Assembly: GCA_017410455.1 (NCBI GenBank)
Contig: JAFQQT010000043.1
Coordinates: forward strand, 1-64,000
From: Clostridia bacterium
GTDB taxonomy: Bacteria > Bacillota > Clostridia > Christensenellales > Aristaeellaceae
Length of the DNA: 64,000 nucleotides
Reading direction: 5' to 3'
The notes under the pieces were generated by a model, which saw only the letters and a list, made by a program, of their open reading frames with translations, was not told the origin of the DNA and did not search any database. Position 1 is the stretch's first letter. Every line of letters begins with the position of its first letter. Below are positions 6,827-16,546 of this stretch, piece after piece. The position numbers and the translations under genes are program-made.

Positions 6827-9238
6827 ATGAAGAAGCTTCTGGCTCTCGTCATGGCGCTGTGCATGCTGTGCGGTGCTGCCATGGCTGAAGGAACTTCTGC
6901 CCAGGAAGGTGTTTACACCTACAATGACTACCTGACCCTGTCCCCCTCCAACTGGAATGAGCTGACCTACCAGGACAACAATGATACCGAGATCATGTCC
7001 TACATCGGCAGCTCCTTCTTCACCTACGACTTCAAGTTCGACGAGTACGGCGAGATCATCCCCGGCGAATTTGAAATCATCTACAGCGCCGCTACCGCGC
7101 TGGAGGATGTGACCGCCAAGTACGCCGAGGCCTGGAACCTGCCCGCTGACGGCAAGGGCTATGCCTGGAAGATCACCCTGCGTGACGATCTGAAGTGGGA
7201 GAATGGCGATCCCATCAAGGCTGAGGACTTCGTGTACACCATGTCCGAGCAGCTGAACCCCCTGTTCCAGAACTACCGCGCTGACTCCTTCTACGTTGGC
7301 TCCACCATCATCGCCAACGCTGCTTCCTATGTCAAGCAGGGCCAGAGCGTTGTGGAAGACAACTCTGCCACTGGCAAGTACACCGTCGCTGACCTGGTCA
7401 AGGGCGAAGACGGCGTGTACACCCAGCCCGACGGCGGCAAGATCTCCTTCGCGCTGACCACCGGCCTGGACTGGTGCGGCGGCAAGACCGTGACCCAGTA
7501 CTCTGCCTACCTGGATGCGGACGCCTTCGCTGCGCTGCAGGGTCTGGCTGACGAGAATGGCCTGGTTGCCGTGACCGATGACACCATCGCGCTGGTCACC
7601 AAGCTGATCGACACCGACAACTGGGGTCATGAGCCTCCGGAGAATGTCCCCTACTACATGGTTTACGAGTTCACCTACGGCGCCATGGACTTCTCCGAGG
7701 TCGGCATCTTCGTTGGCGACAACGAGTATGAGCTGGTCGTCGTTCTGGAGAAGGCTCTGGATCTGCTGAAGGAAGACGGCACCCTGTCCTACAAGGCTGC
7801 TTACAACTTCTCTTCTCTGCCCCTGGTTCACAAGGCCACCTACGAAGCCTGCAAGATCGCTCCCACCGAGGGCGTTGAGCTGTGGACTTCCAACTACAAC
7901 TCCAGCAAGGAAACCACCATGTCCTGGGGCGCCTACAAGCTGGAGTCCTTCCAGTCCGGCACCCAGTTCGTTCTGGTGAAGAACGAGAACTGGTACGGCT
8001 ACGGCCTGCCCGAGAACGAGGGCCTGTACCAGACTGATCGCCGCGTTGTCAACATCGTGAAGGACTGGAACTCTGCCTGGCTGATGTTCCTGGCCGGCGA
8101 AGTGGACGGCATCGGCATCGACGTGTCTGTTGCTGACGACTACAAGGGCTCTGAGCGCGCCTACTTCACCCCCTCTGACTTCGTGTCCTCCATGCAGCTG
8201 CAGTCCAACGTGACCGAGCTGAAGAACCGCGAGACCGAGGGCATCAACAAGTCCATCCTGGGCTATGCTGATTTCCGTAAGGCTCTGTCCCTGGGCATCA
8301 ACCGTGCCGACTTCACCACCCAGTGCACCACCTCTTCCAAGCCCGGCTTCGGCCTGTTCAACTCCATGCACTACTACGACGTGGCCAACGGCGGCGTGTT
8401 CCGTAACACCGACGAGGCTCGTCAGGTGCTGTGCAACATCTACGGCGTTGACGCTACCCAGTATGCTTCCCTGGAAGACGCTGTGGACGCCATCACCGGC
8501 TACAACCTGGATCTGGCCCGTGAACTGGTGACCAAGGCCTACAACGAGGCTCTGGCTGCTGGCGACATCAAGGAAACCGACATCGTGAAGCTGACCTTCG
8601 GCACCGGCTCCATCACTGAGGCCGTGACCCGTCAGGTGAACTTCATTGAGGACTCCTGGAAGAAGATGCTCGAGGGCACTCCCCTGGAGGGCCGCCTCGA
8701 GGTCGAAGTCCTGGACTTCGCTTCTGCCTGGGCTAACGACTTCCGTGCTGGCAAGTACGACGTCTGCATGGGCGGCTGGACCGGCGCTGCCTGGGATCCC
8801 GGCTACTTCCTGCTGGCCTACCTGGATTCCGGCTACATGTACTCCAAGGCTTGGGATACCGCCAACACCATGATGACCTTCACCATGAAGGGCGTTGCTG
8901 AGGACGGCGGCGACATCACCGAGACCATGGGTCTGCTGGACTGGTATGCCTGCCTGAACGGCACTGGCAAGTACGACTGGTCTTCCAACGGTCTGCCGCA
9001 GGAGAAGCGTCTGCAGCTGATCGCCGCGCTGGAGGAGCAGGTGCTGCAGGTGTACTACACCGTGCCGCTGGCCAACAGCTTCTCTGCTTCCATGCTGTCC
9101 TACAAGGTGGACTACATCACCTATGAGTACAACACCTTCATGGGCTACGGCGGATTCAAGTACATGACCTACAACTACGACGACGCCCAGTGGGCCGCCG
9201 CGGTTGCCGAGCAGAATGGCGAGCTGAATTACAAGTAA
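6827..9238 (+). CDS. Oligopeptide-type ABC transporter substrate-binding protein (SBP family 5)
   Basis: 803 residues with an N-terminal signal peptide (MKKLLALVMALCMLCGAAMA). Family-5 features include YAEAWNLPADGKGYAWKITL, LRDDLKWENGDPIKAEDFVY and the late ADFRKALSLGINRADF segment. It should capture peptides outside the cell and deliver them to the permeases encoded next. Two oddities: it is much longer than the usual 520-600 residues, with extra material between the early and late family motifs, and the signal peptide lacks a clear lipobox (cleavage at AMA-EG fits signal peptidase I), although binding proteins of monoderm bacteria are normally lipoproteins. Codon use is strongly biased, suggesting high expression. 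Followed by structured intercistronic DNA and then oppB-type and oppC-type genes. Confidence 0.9.
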   Translation: MKKLLALVMALCMLCGAAMAEGTSAQEGVYTYNDYLTLSPSNWNELTYQDNNDTEIMSYIGSSFFTYDFKFDEYGEIIPGEFEIIYSAATALEDVTAKYAEAWNLPADGKGYAWKITLRDDLKWENGDPIKAEDFVYTMSEQLNPLFQNYRADSFYVGSTIIANAASYVKQGQSVVEDNSATGKYTVADLVKGEDGVYTQPDGGKISFALTTGLDWCGGKTVTQYSAYLDADAFAALQGLADENGLVAVTDDTIALVTKLIDTDNWGHEPPENVPYYMVYEFTYGAMDFSEVGIFVGDNEYELVVVLEKALDLLKEDGTLSYKAAYNFSSLPLVHKATYEACKIAPTEGVELWTSNYNSSKETTMSWGAYKLESFQSGTQFVLVKNENWYGYGLPENEGLYQTDRRVVNIVKDWNSAWLMFLAGEVDGIGIDVSVADDYKGSERAYFTPSDFVSSMQLQSNVTELKNRETEGINKSILGYADFRKALSLGINRADFTTQCTTSSKPGFGLFNSMHYYDVANGGVFRNTDEARQVLCNIYGVDATQYASLEDAVDAITGYNLDLARELVTKAYNEALAAGDIKETDIVKLTFGTGSITEAVTRQVNFIEDSWKKMLEGTPLEGRLEVEVLDFASAWANDFRAGKYDVCMGGWTGAAWDPGYFLLAYLDSGYMYSKAWDTANTMMTFTMKGVAEDGGDITETMGLLDWYACLNGTGKYDWSSNGLPQEKRLQLIAALEEQVLQVYYTVPLANSFSASMLSYKVDYITYEYNTFMGYGGFKYMTYNYDDAQWAAAVAEQNGELNYK

Positions 9239-9263
9239 TTCGACGTCCTGCATTTAGCGGCGA

Positions 9264-9291
9264 TGAGGGATCGTTCTTGAACGGTCCCTCA
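9264..9291 (+). terminator. Stem-loop after the binding-protein gene (partial terminator or RNA stabiliser)
   Basis: TGAGGGATCGTT / AACGGTCCCTCA stem with loop CTTG (one T-G pair). There is only a weak T-rich tail, so incomplete termination or protection of the 3' end of the binding-protein message is more likely than full termination. Confidence 0.55.
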
Positions 9292-9353
9292 TTGTCGCGT
9301 TCAATGGTGCAGCCCTGAAGGCTGCCAGTTAAGCCTGAATGGGCGCACCACAC

Positions 9354-9407
9354 TTTGCGCTACGAAAATTCTGGGGTAGATATATTGCAGAGTTTTCGTA
9401 GCGCAAA
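9354..9407 (+). repeat. Long perfect inverted repeat in the SBP-permease gap
   Basis: The 15-bp arms TTTGCGCTACGAAAA (9354-9368) and its exact complement (9393-9407) extend inward by five more pairs (one G-T), giving a stem of about 20 bp with a 14-base loop. A further pair of arms, TGGTGC/GCACCA with GCCC/GGGC, spans 9305-9350. No T-run follows, so this is not a standard terminator; it could be an operator, an RNA processing site or a small mobile palindrome. Confidence 0.8.
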
Positions 9408-9492
9408 GGCGCGGCCGATTCCCCCCTACCCCTGAATACCTGATGCGGAAGCTTATCAGGACGATAGAAAAAACAGAAAGGAGATTATCACT

Positions 9493-10518
9493 ATGTATAT
9501 GGCCAAATATATCGGCAAAAGAGTTGGTCTGATGATCATTACTTTTCTGATTATCTTTGTTACATGCTTTGTGCTAATCAAGCTTCTTCCCTTTGATGAC
9601 ACCGCTGGCTTCGGCCAGGATACGGAGAAGATCCGTGCGCAGTTCAGGGCCCGTGGTTATTATGACCCCATCCCGCAGCAGCTGGTGCAGTACCTGCGCC
9701 GCATCTTCAAGGATGGCGACTTCGGCATCGGCTTCAATATTCCGGAGTACCGCGGCCGCTATGTCTGGGATGTGTTCGTTGAGAAGCTGCCGCCCACGAT
9801 CCTGATCAACGTGTATTCATCGCTGATAGCGGTGCCGATCGGCATTGCGCTGGGCATCCTTGCGGCCCTGAAGAAGAATAAGTGGCAGGATCATGTGATC
9901 AGCACCGGCGTCATGGTGGTTATTTCCGTGCCGAGCTTTGTGTACGGTTCCCTGCTGCTGTTCCTGGTGTGCTTCAAGCTGGACCTGCTGCCGCTGAAGA
10001 TGGCTTCCTTTGCGGAAATCATCAAGGCATACCCGGCGGAGAACTATGTCTACACCCCCGGCTCTGCCAACTGGCCGCTGTTCTTCAACCAGAAGATGTT
10101 CGTGTCCATGCTGCCTGCGGTCTTCGCCATGAGCTTTGGCTCCATTGCCGGCTATGCCCGCTTCACCCGTGCGGAGCTGACGGAAGTGCTGACCAGCGAA
10201 TTCATGCTGCTGGCCCGTACCAAGGGTCTGACCAAGGCGCAGGCGACCACCCGTCATGCGCTGCGTAATGCGATGGTGCCGATCTTCCCGTCCATCGTTG
10301 GCGAATTCATCAGCGTGCTGTCTGGCTCCCTGGTGCTTGAGAAGATCTTCTCGATCCCGGGTGTGGGCGGTCTGTACCTGTCTGCGATCAATGCCAATGA
10401 CTATGACTTCTTTATGATGCTGTCCGGTTTCTACCTGCTGGTCGGTCTGGTTGCCAGCCTGGTGATTGACCTGTCTTACGGCGTCATCGACCCGAGAATC
10501 AGGATGGGGGCGAAGTAA
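9493..10518 (+). CDS. Oligopeptide-type ABC transporter permease, OppB/DppB family
   Basis: Start ATG 9493, nine bases after AAAGGAG (9477-9483); an in-frame ATG two codons later is an alternative. 341 residues with six predicted membrane segments. The first is at the N-terminus (GLMIITFLIIFVTCFVLIKLLPF), and the BPD_transp_1 core carries the EAA-type loop (ARTKGLTKAQATTRHALRNAMVP), which contacts the ATPases. Ends with the family-typical SYGVIDPRIRMG. Length is close to normal, with a short insertion around residues 175-195. The next permease gene starts on the base after the stop codon, so translation is probably coupled. Confidence 0.93.
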   Translation: MYMAKYIGKRVGLMIITFLIIFVTCFVLIKLLPFDDTAGFGQDTEKIRAQFRARGYYDPIPQQLVQYLRRIFKDGDFGIGFNIPEYRGRYVWDVFVEKLPPTILINVYSSLIAVPIGIALGILAALKKNKWQDHVISTGVMVVISVPSFVYGSLLLFLVCFKLDLLPLKMASFAEIIKAYPAENYVYTPGSANWPLFFNQKMFVSMLPAVFAMSFGSIAGYARFTRAELTEVLTSEFMLLARTKGLTKAQATTRHALRNAMVPIFPSIVGEFISVLSGSLVLEKIFSIPGVGGLYLSAINANDYDFFMMLSGFYLLVGLVASLVIDLSYGVIDPRIRMGAK

Positions 10519-12066
10519 ATGAAGGCACAGGATTATAAGATCTCAAGTGAAAAATTCACATTCCGTGCCACAGAAGGCGGACTGCATGATACGAAGCTGG
10601 AAACCAAGCCGGTAACCTATTTCCGTGATGCGCTGAACCGCTTCGCGAGGAACAAGGGCTCCATTCTGGCGTTCGGAATCATCATGATGCTGGTCCTGTT
10701 TGCGGTGGTCACGCCCATCTTGTCGCCCTATACGGTGGAGTATCATGACACGTATTACAGATTCCTGCAGCCCCGGAATGAGCTGTTCGTGAAGCTGGGC
10801 ATCCCCTTCTGGGATGGCGGTACGTTCAAGGAAGTGAACAAGCTTTCTTACGATATGTATCGCGCCATTCAGATCGAAACGGGGCGTCAGGTGATCATGG
10901 ATGAGCCCGAGATCGTTACTGAAACGTACATGGGCAAAACGAAGGAGCTGTATCAGTTCCGCCTGGATACCTATCATGCGGTGGGCGTTCAGTATGTGAC
11001 GCTCTCCACCAAGGAATACCAGGCTCTTCAGCAGTACCAGGATGAGAAGCAGGTCCAGGTCATCTACCCGATCACGGACCCCAAGCTGCGTCCGAAGGCT
11101 GAGCAGGATGAGAATAACGCGAATATCTGGTACAGGACGAAGCTGGGCGGCGGCCGCAAGACGGAGATCGTCTACGATAAGGAAGGCAACTTTGTGCCGA
11201 TCTACCAGGCCAATGACGGTACCGATCTGTACACCAGCACCATGTTCTGGGAGGGCGAGGAAAAGCTCTACAACTATGCCCAGAAGATGGACGGCGACCT
11301 GTGGAAGATCCGCGTGGATTACCGTGAGTACTACGTCTACACCCACTATGTCGCTGGCGATGGCATCACCGAGCCCTCCTTCCTGCTGGGCACGACGGAT
11401 GCGGGCAAGGACATCCTGACCTGCCTGTCCAGCGGCGCGCGGTTCTCCTTCATCCTGGCCATGATCGTGGCTACCGTGAACCTGACGGTTGGTGCGATCT
11501 ACGGCGCCATCGAGGGCTACTACGGCGGCAGGATCGATATTGTCATGGAGCGCTTTGTGGAGCTGCTGTCCTCCATTCCCTTCATGATCGTCATCACGCT
11601 GCTGAAGTATCACCTGAAGGTTGATCACATCATAGTGCTGTTCATATCCTTCTTCCTGACAGGCTGGACGGGCATGGCGGCCAGGACGCGTATGCAGTTC
11701 TACCGCTTCAAGAATCAGGAGTATGTGCTGGTGGCAAGGACGCTGGGCGCCCGCGACCGCCGGATCATGTTCAAGCACATCTTCCCCAACGCGATCGGCA
11801 CGCTGATCACCAGCTCCGTGCTCGTGATTCCCAGCGTCATCTTCTCCGAGACCAGCCTGACCTACCTGGGTATCATCGACCTGAACACCGGCAGCATGAC
11901 CAGCGTTGGCACGCTGCTGGCAAAGGGCCAGACGTACCTGTTCACCTATCCCCACATCATTCTGTTCCCCGCGATCTTCATCAGCCTGCTGATGCTGAGC
12001 TTCAACCTGTTCGGCAATGGCCTGCGCGATGCATTCAACCCCTCCCTGAGAGGCAATGAGGAATAA
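10519..12066 (+). CDS. Oligopeptide-type ABC transporter permease, OppC/DppC family, with large extracellular insertion
   Basis: 515 residues against about 300 for the family. An N-terminal cytoplasmic part and the first membrane segment (GSILAFGIIMMLVLFAVVTPIL) are followed by an extra, mostly soluble region of about 200 residues (roughly 78-285). The normal sequence then resumes with FLLGTTDAGKDILTCLSSGAR, the EAA loop (ARTLGARDRRIMFKHIFPNA) and the closing NGLRDAFNPSLRG motif. The insertion sits between the first and second membrane segments and should face outside, where it could contact the enlarged binding protein. It starts directly after the preceding gene with no gap. Confidence 0.92.
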   Translation: MKAQDYKISSEKFTFRATEGGLHDTKLETKPVTYFRDALNRFARNKGSILAFGIIMMLVLFAVVTPILSPYTVEYHDTYYRFLQPRNELFVKLGIPFWDGGTFKEVNKLSYDMYRAIQIETGRQVIMDEPEIVTETYMGKTKELYQFRLDTYHAVGVQYVTLSTKEYQALQQYQDEKQVQVIYPITDPKLRPKAEQDENNANIWYRTKLGGGRKTEIVYDKEGNFVPIYQANDGTDLYTSTMFWEGEEKLYNYAQKMDGDLWKIRVDYREYYVYTHYVAGDGITEPSFLLGTTDAGKDILTCLSSGARFSFILAMIVATVNLTVGAIYGAIEGYYGGRIDIVMERFVELLSSIPFMIVITLLKYHLKVDHIIVLFISFFLTGWTGMAARTRMQFYRFKNQEYVLVARTLGARDRRIMFKHIFPNAIGTLITSSVLVIPSVIFSETSLTYLGIIDLNTGSMTSVGTLLAKGQTYLFTYPHIILFPAIFISLLMLSFNLFGNGLRDAFNPSLRGNEE

Positions 12067-12089
12067 GGAGATAACAAAGAGCTTGCTGC

Positions 12090-12120
12090 CGGAGGAAACG
12101 GCCAGGGGTTGTTTCCTCCG
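12090..12120 (+). other. Intercistronic stem-loop between permease and ATPase genes
   Basis: Perfect 10-bp stem CGGAGGAAAC (12090-12099) / GTTTCCTCCG (12111-12120). The left arm contains GGAGG, so it hides a ribosome-site-like sequence. No T-run follows. It lies in the 80-bp gap before the first ATPase gene and could set the ratio of permease to ATPase. Confidence 0.65.
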
Positions 12121-12146
12121 CACAGCAGAAAGGAATGGCCATATAG

Positions 12147-14300
12147 ATGGATAAGAAATTGGAAGTAAGAGATCTGCAAATATCCTTCCGCACGCAGGGG
12201 GGAATTCTGAAGGCTGTCCGCAATATCTCCTTTAGCCTGAATAAGGGTGAAACCCTGGCGATCGTTGGTGAATCCGGCTCGGGTAAGTCCGTGACCAGCA
12301 AGGCAATCATGGGCATTCTGGCTGGTAACTCCATCGTCGAAGGTGGCGAAATCCTTTACGATGGTCAGGACCTTCTGAAGATCTCTGAGGATGATTTTCA
12401 CAAGCTCCGCGGCGACAAGGTCGCGATGATCTTCCAGGACCCCATGTCCAGCCTGAATCCGATCATGCGCATCGGTCAGCAGCTGACGGAGGCGATGATT
12501 CTTAAGGCCAGGACCGGCAAGCGCAATGCGAAGAAGGCTTTCAACAGCAAGCTGAAGCACCTGGGCCAGAACATCAATGCCGCCGACAGGGAGGCAGGCC
12601 GGGAGCGGACGGCGCAGGTGGCGGCGAAGCTGAAGACGTTTGAAACCTTCTGCATCTCTGCAACCAGGATCGAAGGCGCCTACAACGTGGCTTACGGCAA
12701 TGCCATGCAGCTGGATGTGGACCTGCAGGATGCGATCCTGATGCTCCAGAGGGGGAAGGCTTTCGACCCGGCTGCAGAGCTGAAGCGCTTCCGCCAGCTG
12801 TTCGCTGCGTCTGTCAATCCTTATGTGCTGACGAAGGATGCGGCGTATGACGAGTACATCGCCAGCCTGAATGTGCTGATTGCCCAGGGCAAGAAGGCGG
12901 ATCGTGCACAGACGCTTGAGGTGCTGGAAGCAGGCAGGACGATGATCAGCGCTGCGCTCAAGAATGAGAAGCCTGACTTCTTTGCGCTGGGCTACTACAA
13001 CATGGCCAACCCCGGCGAGAACCTGAGCACGCTCGCAGCCTCTGTTGACGAACTGAACGAGAAGACCCGCCGCTTCATGGACGAGAGCTTCATGGATGAC
13101 TTCATTGCCATGGCGGAGACGGGTGTGGCTTACTCGCACAGGCAGTCCGTGGAGGCTCAGGGGAAATGCCTGCCTGAGCTGAGGGAAGCGCTGGAGTACT
13201 TCAGCTCCGACATGGTGGAGCAGGGCAAGGCCTATGCGTACCTCAGGAGCCTGTCCGCCCGGGTGGGCAAGGCGATTGACCGCCTGCGCGTAAAGAAGGA
13301 AAGCGTGGAATATGTCTTCCACACGACCCTTGAGAAGGCCATTGACGATTACTTCAACGGCATCAAGCGCAACCCCATTGAGGAGAAGATTTACCTCCGC
13401 AACAAGAGGAAGTATGAGGCGATCGTTGCCAAGGGCCAGCAGCCTGACTGGGTGCTGCAGGCGCAGGTCATCGTCGATGTGGAGGAGAAGAAGAAGAACA
13501 TCTGCAGGGCGCTGGAGAACCTGATCGCCTATTACGAGCACCGCGTTGCCAATGGCGAGAGCTTTGACGCCCATGCCGGCGTGCTGGAGATTGTCGAGTT
13601 CCTCAAGGATCAGGCCTCCAAGCTGGTGGTGATGATGAACAAGCGCATCGCCAAGGCGAAGGCCATCAAGCTGATGGAGGAGGTTGGCATTCCTGAGCCG
13701 ACCACCCGCTTCAAGCAGTATCCCTTCGAGTTCTCCGGCGGCATGCGTCAGCGTATCGTGATTGCCATCGCGCTGTCTGCGAATCCGGACATCCTGATCT
13801 GCGACGAGCCGACGACCGCTCTGGACGTGACCATTCAGGCGCAGATCCTGGAGCTGATCAATAAGATCAAGAAGGAACGCAACCTGTCCGTGATCTTCAT
13901 CACCCACAACATGGGCGTTGTTGCCAACATGGCGGACAGAATCGCGGTTATGTATGCTGGCAAGATCGTTGAGTACGGCACGGCGGAAGAGGTCTTCTAT
14001 GAGCCTGCCCATCCCTACACCTGGGCGCTGCTGAGCAGTATGCCTGACCTGCATACCAAGGAGAAGCTGGAATACATCCCGGGTACTCCGCCGAACATGA
14101 TCTTCCCGCCCAAGGGCGACGCCTTTGCGCCCCGCAACAAGTATGCGCTGGAGATCGATTTCGAGCTCGAACCGCCGCTGTTTGAGATCACCCCCACGCA
14201 CGCTGCTGCGACCTGGCTGCTCCATCCCAATGCGCCCAAGGTTGAAATGCCCCAGTTGATCAAGGCCCGCATTGAGCGCTCGAAGAAGGAGAGGGAGTAA
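12147..14300 (+). CDS. Oligopeptide-type ABC transporter ATPase, OppD/DppD family, with about 385-residue insertion
   Basis: All ATPase motifs are present: Walker A GESGSGKS (41-48), Q-loop MIFQDPMSSLNP (Gln97), signature SGGMRQR, Walker B ILICDEPTTALD, H-loop ITHNMG, and the C-terminal oligopeptide-transporter extension, though its metal-cluster cysteines are not evident. At 717 residues it is over twice the usual 330. The excess is one block (about residues 120-505), rich in charged helices, inserted between the Q-loop and the SGG signature, in the helical subdomain that contacts the permeases. Removing it leaves a standard OppD (KARTG... then AIKLMEEVGIPEPTTRF). The reading frame is intact and codon use matches the neighbours, so this is not an assembly artefact on its face. 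Second ATPase gene follows one base after the stop. Confidence 0.92.
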   Translation: MDKKLEVRDLQISFRTQGGILKAVRNISFSLNKGETLAIVGESGSGKSVTSKAIMGILAGNSIVEGGEILYDGQDLLKISEDDFHKLRGDKVAMIFQDPMSSLNPIMRIGQQLTEAMILKARTGKRNAKKAFNSKLKHLGQNINAADREAGRERTAQVAAKLKTFETFCISATRIEGAYNVAYGNAMQLDVDLQDAILMLQRGKAFDPAAELKRFRQLFAASVNPYVLTKDAAYDEYIASLNVLIAQGKKADRAQTLEVLEAGRTMISAALKNEKPDFFALGYYNMANPGENLSTLAASVDELNEKTRRFMDESFMDDFIAMAETGVAYSHRQSVEAQGKCLPELREALEYFSSDMVEQGKAYAYLRSLSARVGKAIDRLRVKKESVEYVFHTTLEKAIDDYFNGIKRNPIEEKIYLRNKRKYEAIVAKGQQPDWVLQAQVIVDVEEKKKNICRALENLIAYYEHRVANGESFDAHAGVLEIVEFLKDQASKLVVMMNKRIAKAKAIKLMEEVGIPEPTTRFKQYPFEFSGGMRQRIVIAIALSANPDILICDEPTTALDVTIQAQILELINKIKKERNLSVIFITHNMGVVANMADRIAVMYAGKIVEYGTAEEVFYEPAHPYTWALLSSMPDLHTKEKLEYIPGTPPNMIFPPKGDAFAPRNKYALEIDFELEPPLFEITPTHAAATWLLHPNAPKVEMPQLIKARIERSKKERE

Positions 14301-14301
14301 T

Positions 14302-15426
<1,125 letters not shown>

Positions 15427-15810
15427 ATGAAAGCACTGCGTAAATACCTGATCACCATCATCGTGGGTCTGGCGGCGGTGGCCGGCATCGTCTGGGCAAA
15501 GGATATCTTTGCCCAGACGGAGCCCACGAAGATTTACCACATCCTCTGCGATGCGTTCTTTGCGGTCGGATGGGTGTTGTTTGCTGCGGGTGTGCTGGTC
15601 TTCACCAGCAATGAGGGCACGTTTGACATGCTCGCTTACGGCATCAGCTCCTTCATCGACCTGTTCCGCGACAAGAGCAGGAAGAAATACGCCACATTCT
15701 TTGATTACCGGGAAAGCCGGGGAGAGAAGAAGTTTTCCTTCGGGTTTCTGATACTCTGCGGCCTGGCCTTTCTGGCTGTTTCCCTGGTTTTTCTGCCACT
15801 CTGCTCCTGA
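15427..15810 (+). CDS. DUF3899-family small membrane protein
   Basis: 127 residues starting on the base after the stop of the preceding ATPase gene. Three hydrophobic segments: N-terminal (LITIIVGLAAVAGIVWA), central (AFFAVGWVLFAAGVLVFT) and C-terminal (FGFLILCGLAFLAVSLVFL), with the family-typical NEGTFDMLAYGI stretch between. DUF3899 proteins are small membrane proteins of Bacillota with no assigned function. Its place as last gene of the transporter operon suggests a link to the transporter, but this is inference. Confidence 0.8.
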   Translation: MKALRKYLITIIVGLAAVAGIVWAKDIFAQTEPTKIYHILCDAFFAVGWVLFAAGVLVFTSNEGTFDMLAYGISSFIDLFRDKSRKKYATFFDYRESRGEKKFSFGFLILCGLAFLAVSLVFLPLCS

Positions 15811-15829
15811 GGGAGCCGGGTGGCTTTTT
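15811..15829 (+). terminator. Short hairpin with T-run, possible operon terminator
   Basis: A short stem, AGCC (15814-15817) / GGCT (15822-15825), is followed by TTTTC. The stem is short, so efficiency is doubtful, but it is the only candidate after the transporter operon. Confidence 0.4.
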
Positions 15830-15901
15830 CGTGGCTGCCCCGGCGATATGCCCGCGCAACGCCGACGCCCGCCGGAAGGATCGCTCCGCCCGTGCTGGCA
15901 C

Positions 15902-15931
15902 TTGACAATCTGATCATCCCACGTCTATAAT
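15902..15931 (+). promoter_or_regulatory. Promoter of ridA
   Basis: Consensus TTGACA (15902-15907), 18-bp spacer, TATAAT (15926-15931), 62 bp before the ATG at 15994. Confidence 0.8.
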
Positions 15932-15993
15932 GTTACGGAAGAGCCCGGATGCGGGCGCGTTTCCCATCATGACTGCAAAGGAGCATAAGCGCT

Positions 15994-16395
15994 ATGAACA
16001 AGATTCTTTCCACCCCCAACGCCCCCGCCGCCATCGGCCCCTACAGCCAGGGCGTGCAGGCCTGCGGCAGCATGGTGTTCGTCAGCGGACAGCTGCCCTT
16101 CGTCCCCGAGACCGGCGCGCTGCTGGAGGGCACCGTGGGCGAGATGACCACCCAGTGCATGAAGAACATCCAGGCCATCCTGGCTGAGGCCGGTGCGACC
16201 CTGGCCGACGTGGTCAAGACCACCATCTTCCTGAGCGACCTGAACGACTTCGCCGAGGTGAACGCCGCCTACGCGACCTTCTTCCCGGCCAATCCCCCGG
16301 CCCGTGCCTGCGTGCAGGTGGCCCGGCTGCCCCGCGACGCCAAGGTGGAGATCGAGGCGATTGCCAGCGCGCCGCTGGACCCGGCTCGCGATTGA
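15994..16395 (+). CDS. ridA: RidA-family reactive intermediate (enamine/imine) deaminase
   Basis: 133 residues, full length for the RidA/YER057c family. Visible family motifs: N-terminal AIGPYSQGV, VFVSGQLPF, the central ADVVKTTIFLSDLNDFAEVN, and the C-terminal ARACVQVARLPRDAKVEIEAIA. The Arg of PARACVQVA (the residue that binds the substrate carboxylate) and the Glu of VEIEAIA are both present, so it should hydrolyse the 2-aminoacrylate and other enamines released by PLP-dependent dehydratases. The PLP-metabolism gene downstream fits this theme. It has its own promoter and an AAAGGAG ribosome site. Confidence 0.93.
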   Translation: MNKILSTPNAPAAIGPYSQGVQACGSMVFVSGQLPFVPETGALLEGTVGEMTTQCMKNIQAILAEAGATLADVVKTTIFLSDLNDFAEVNAAYATFFPANPPARACVQVARLPRDAKVEIEAIASAPLDPARD

Positions 16396-16546
16396 GCAGG
16401 CTTTTCACTCTGAGCTGAATGCGCGTGCGGCGTTGGCATAGTTGTGCGTCACATGGGACACAGAGGGTGTGCCGCGTGGGTACGGCACGCGACAGGCGTG
16501 CCGCGCTTGAGTTGAGCACTTCCGAAAAACGAAAGAGGTGAGACCC

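Noticed and set aside
6764-9253. 829-codon minus-strand frame opposite the binding-protein gene
   Set aside because: Antisense shadow of a highly biased gene; no family resemblance.
12506-13660. Intein or intron in the OppD-type gene
   Set aside because: No splice-junction residues (Cys/Ser start, HN-Cys/Ser end) and no endonuclease motif; the insertion is simply helical protein.
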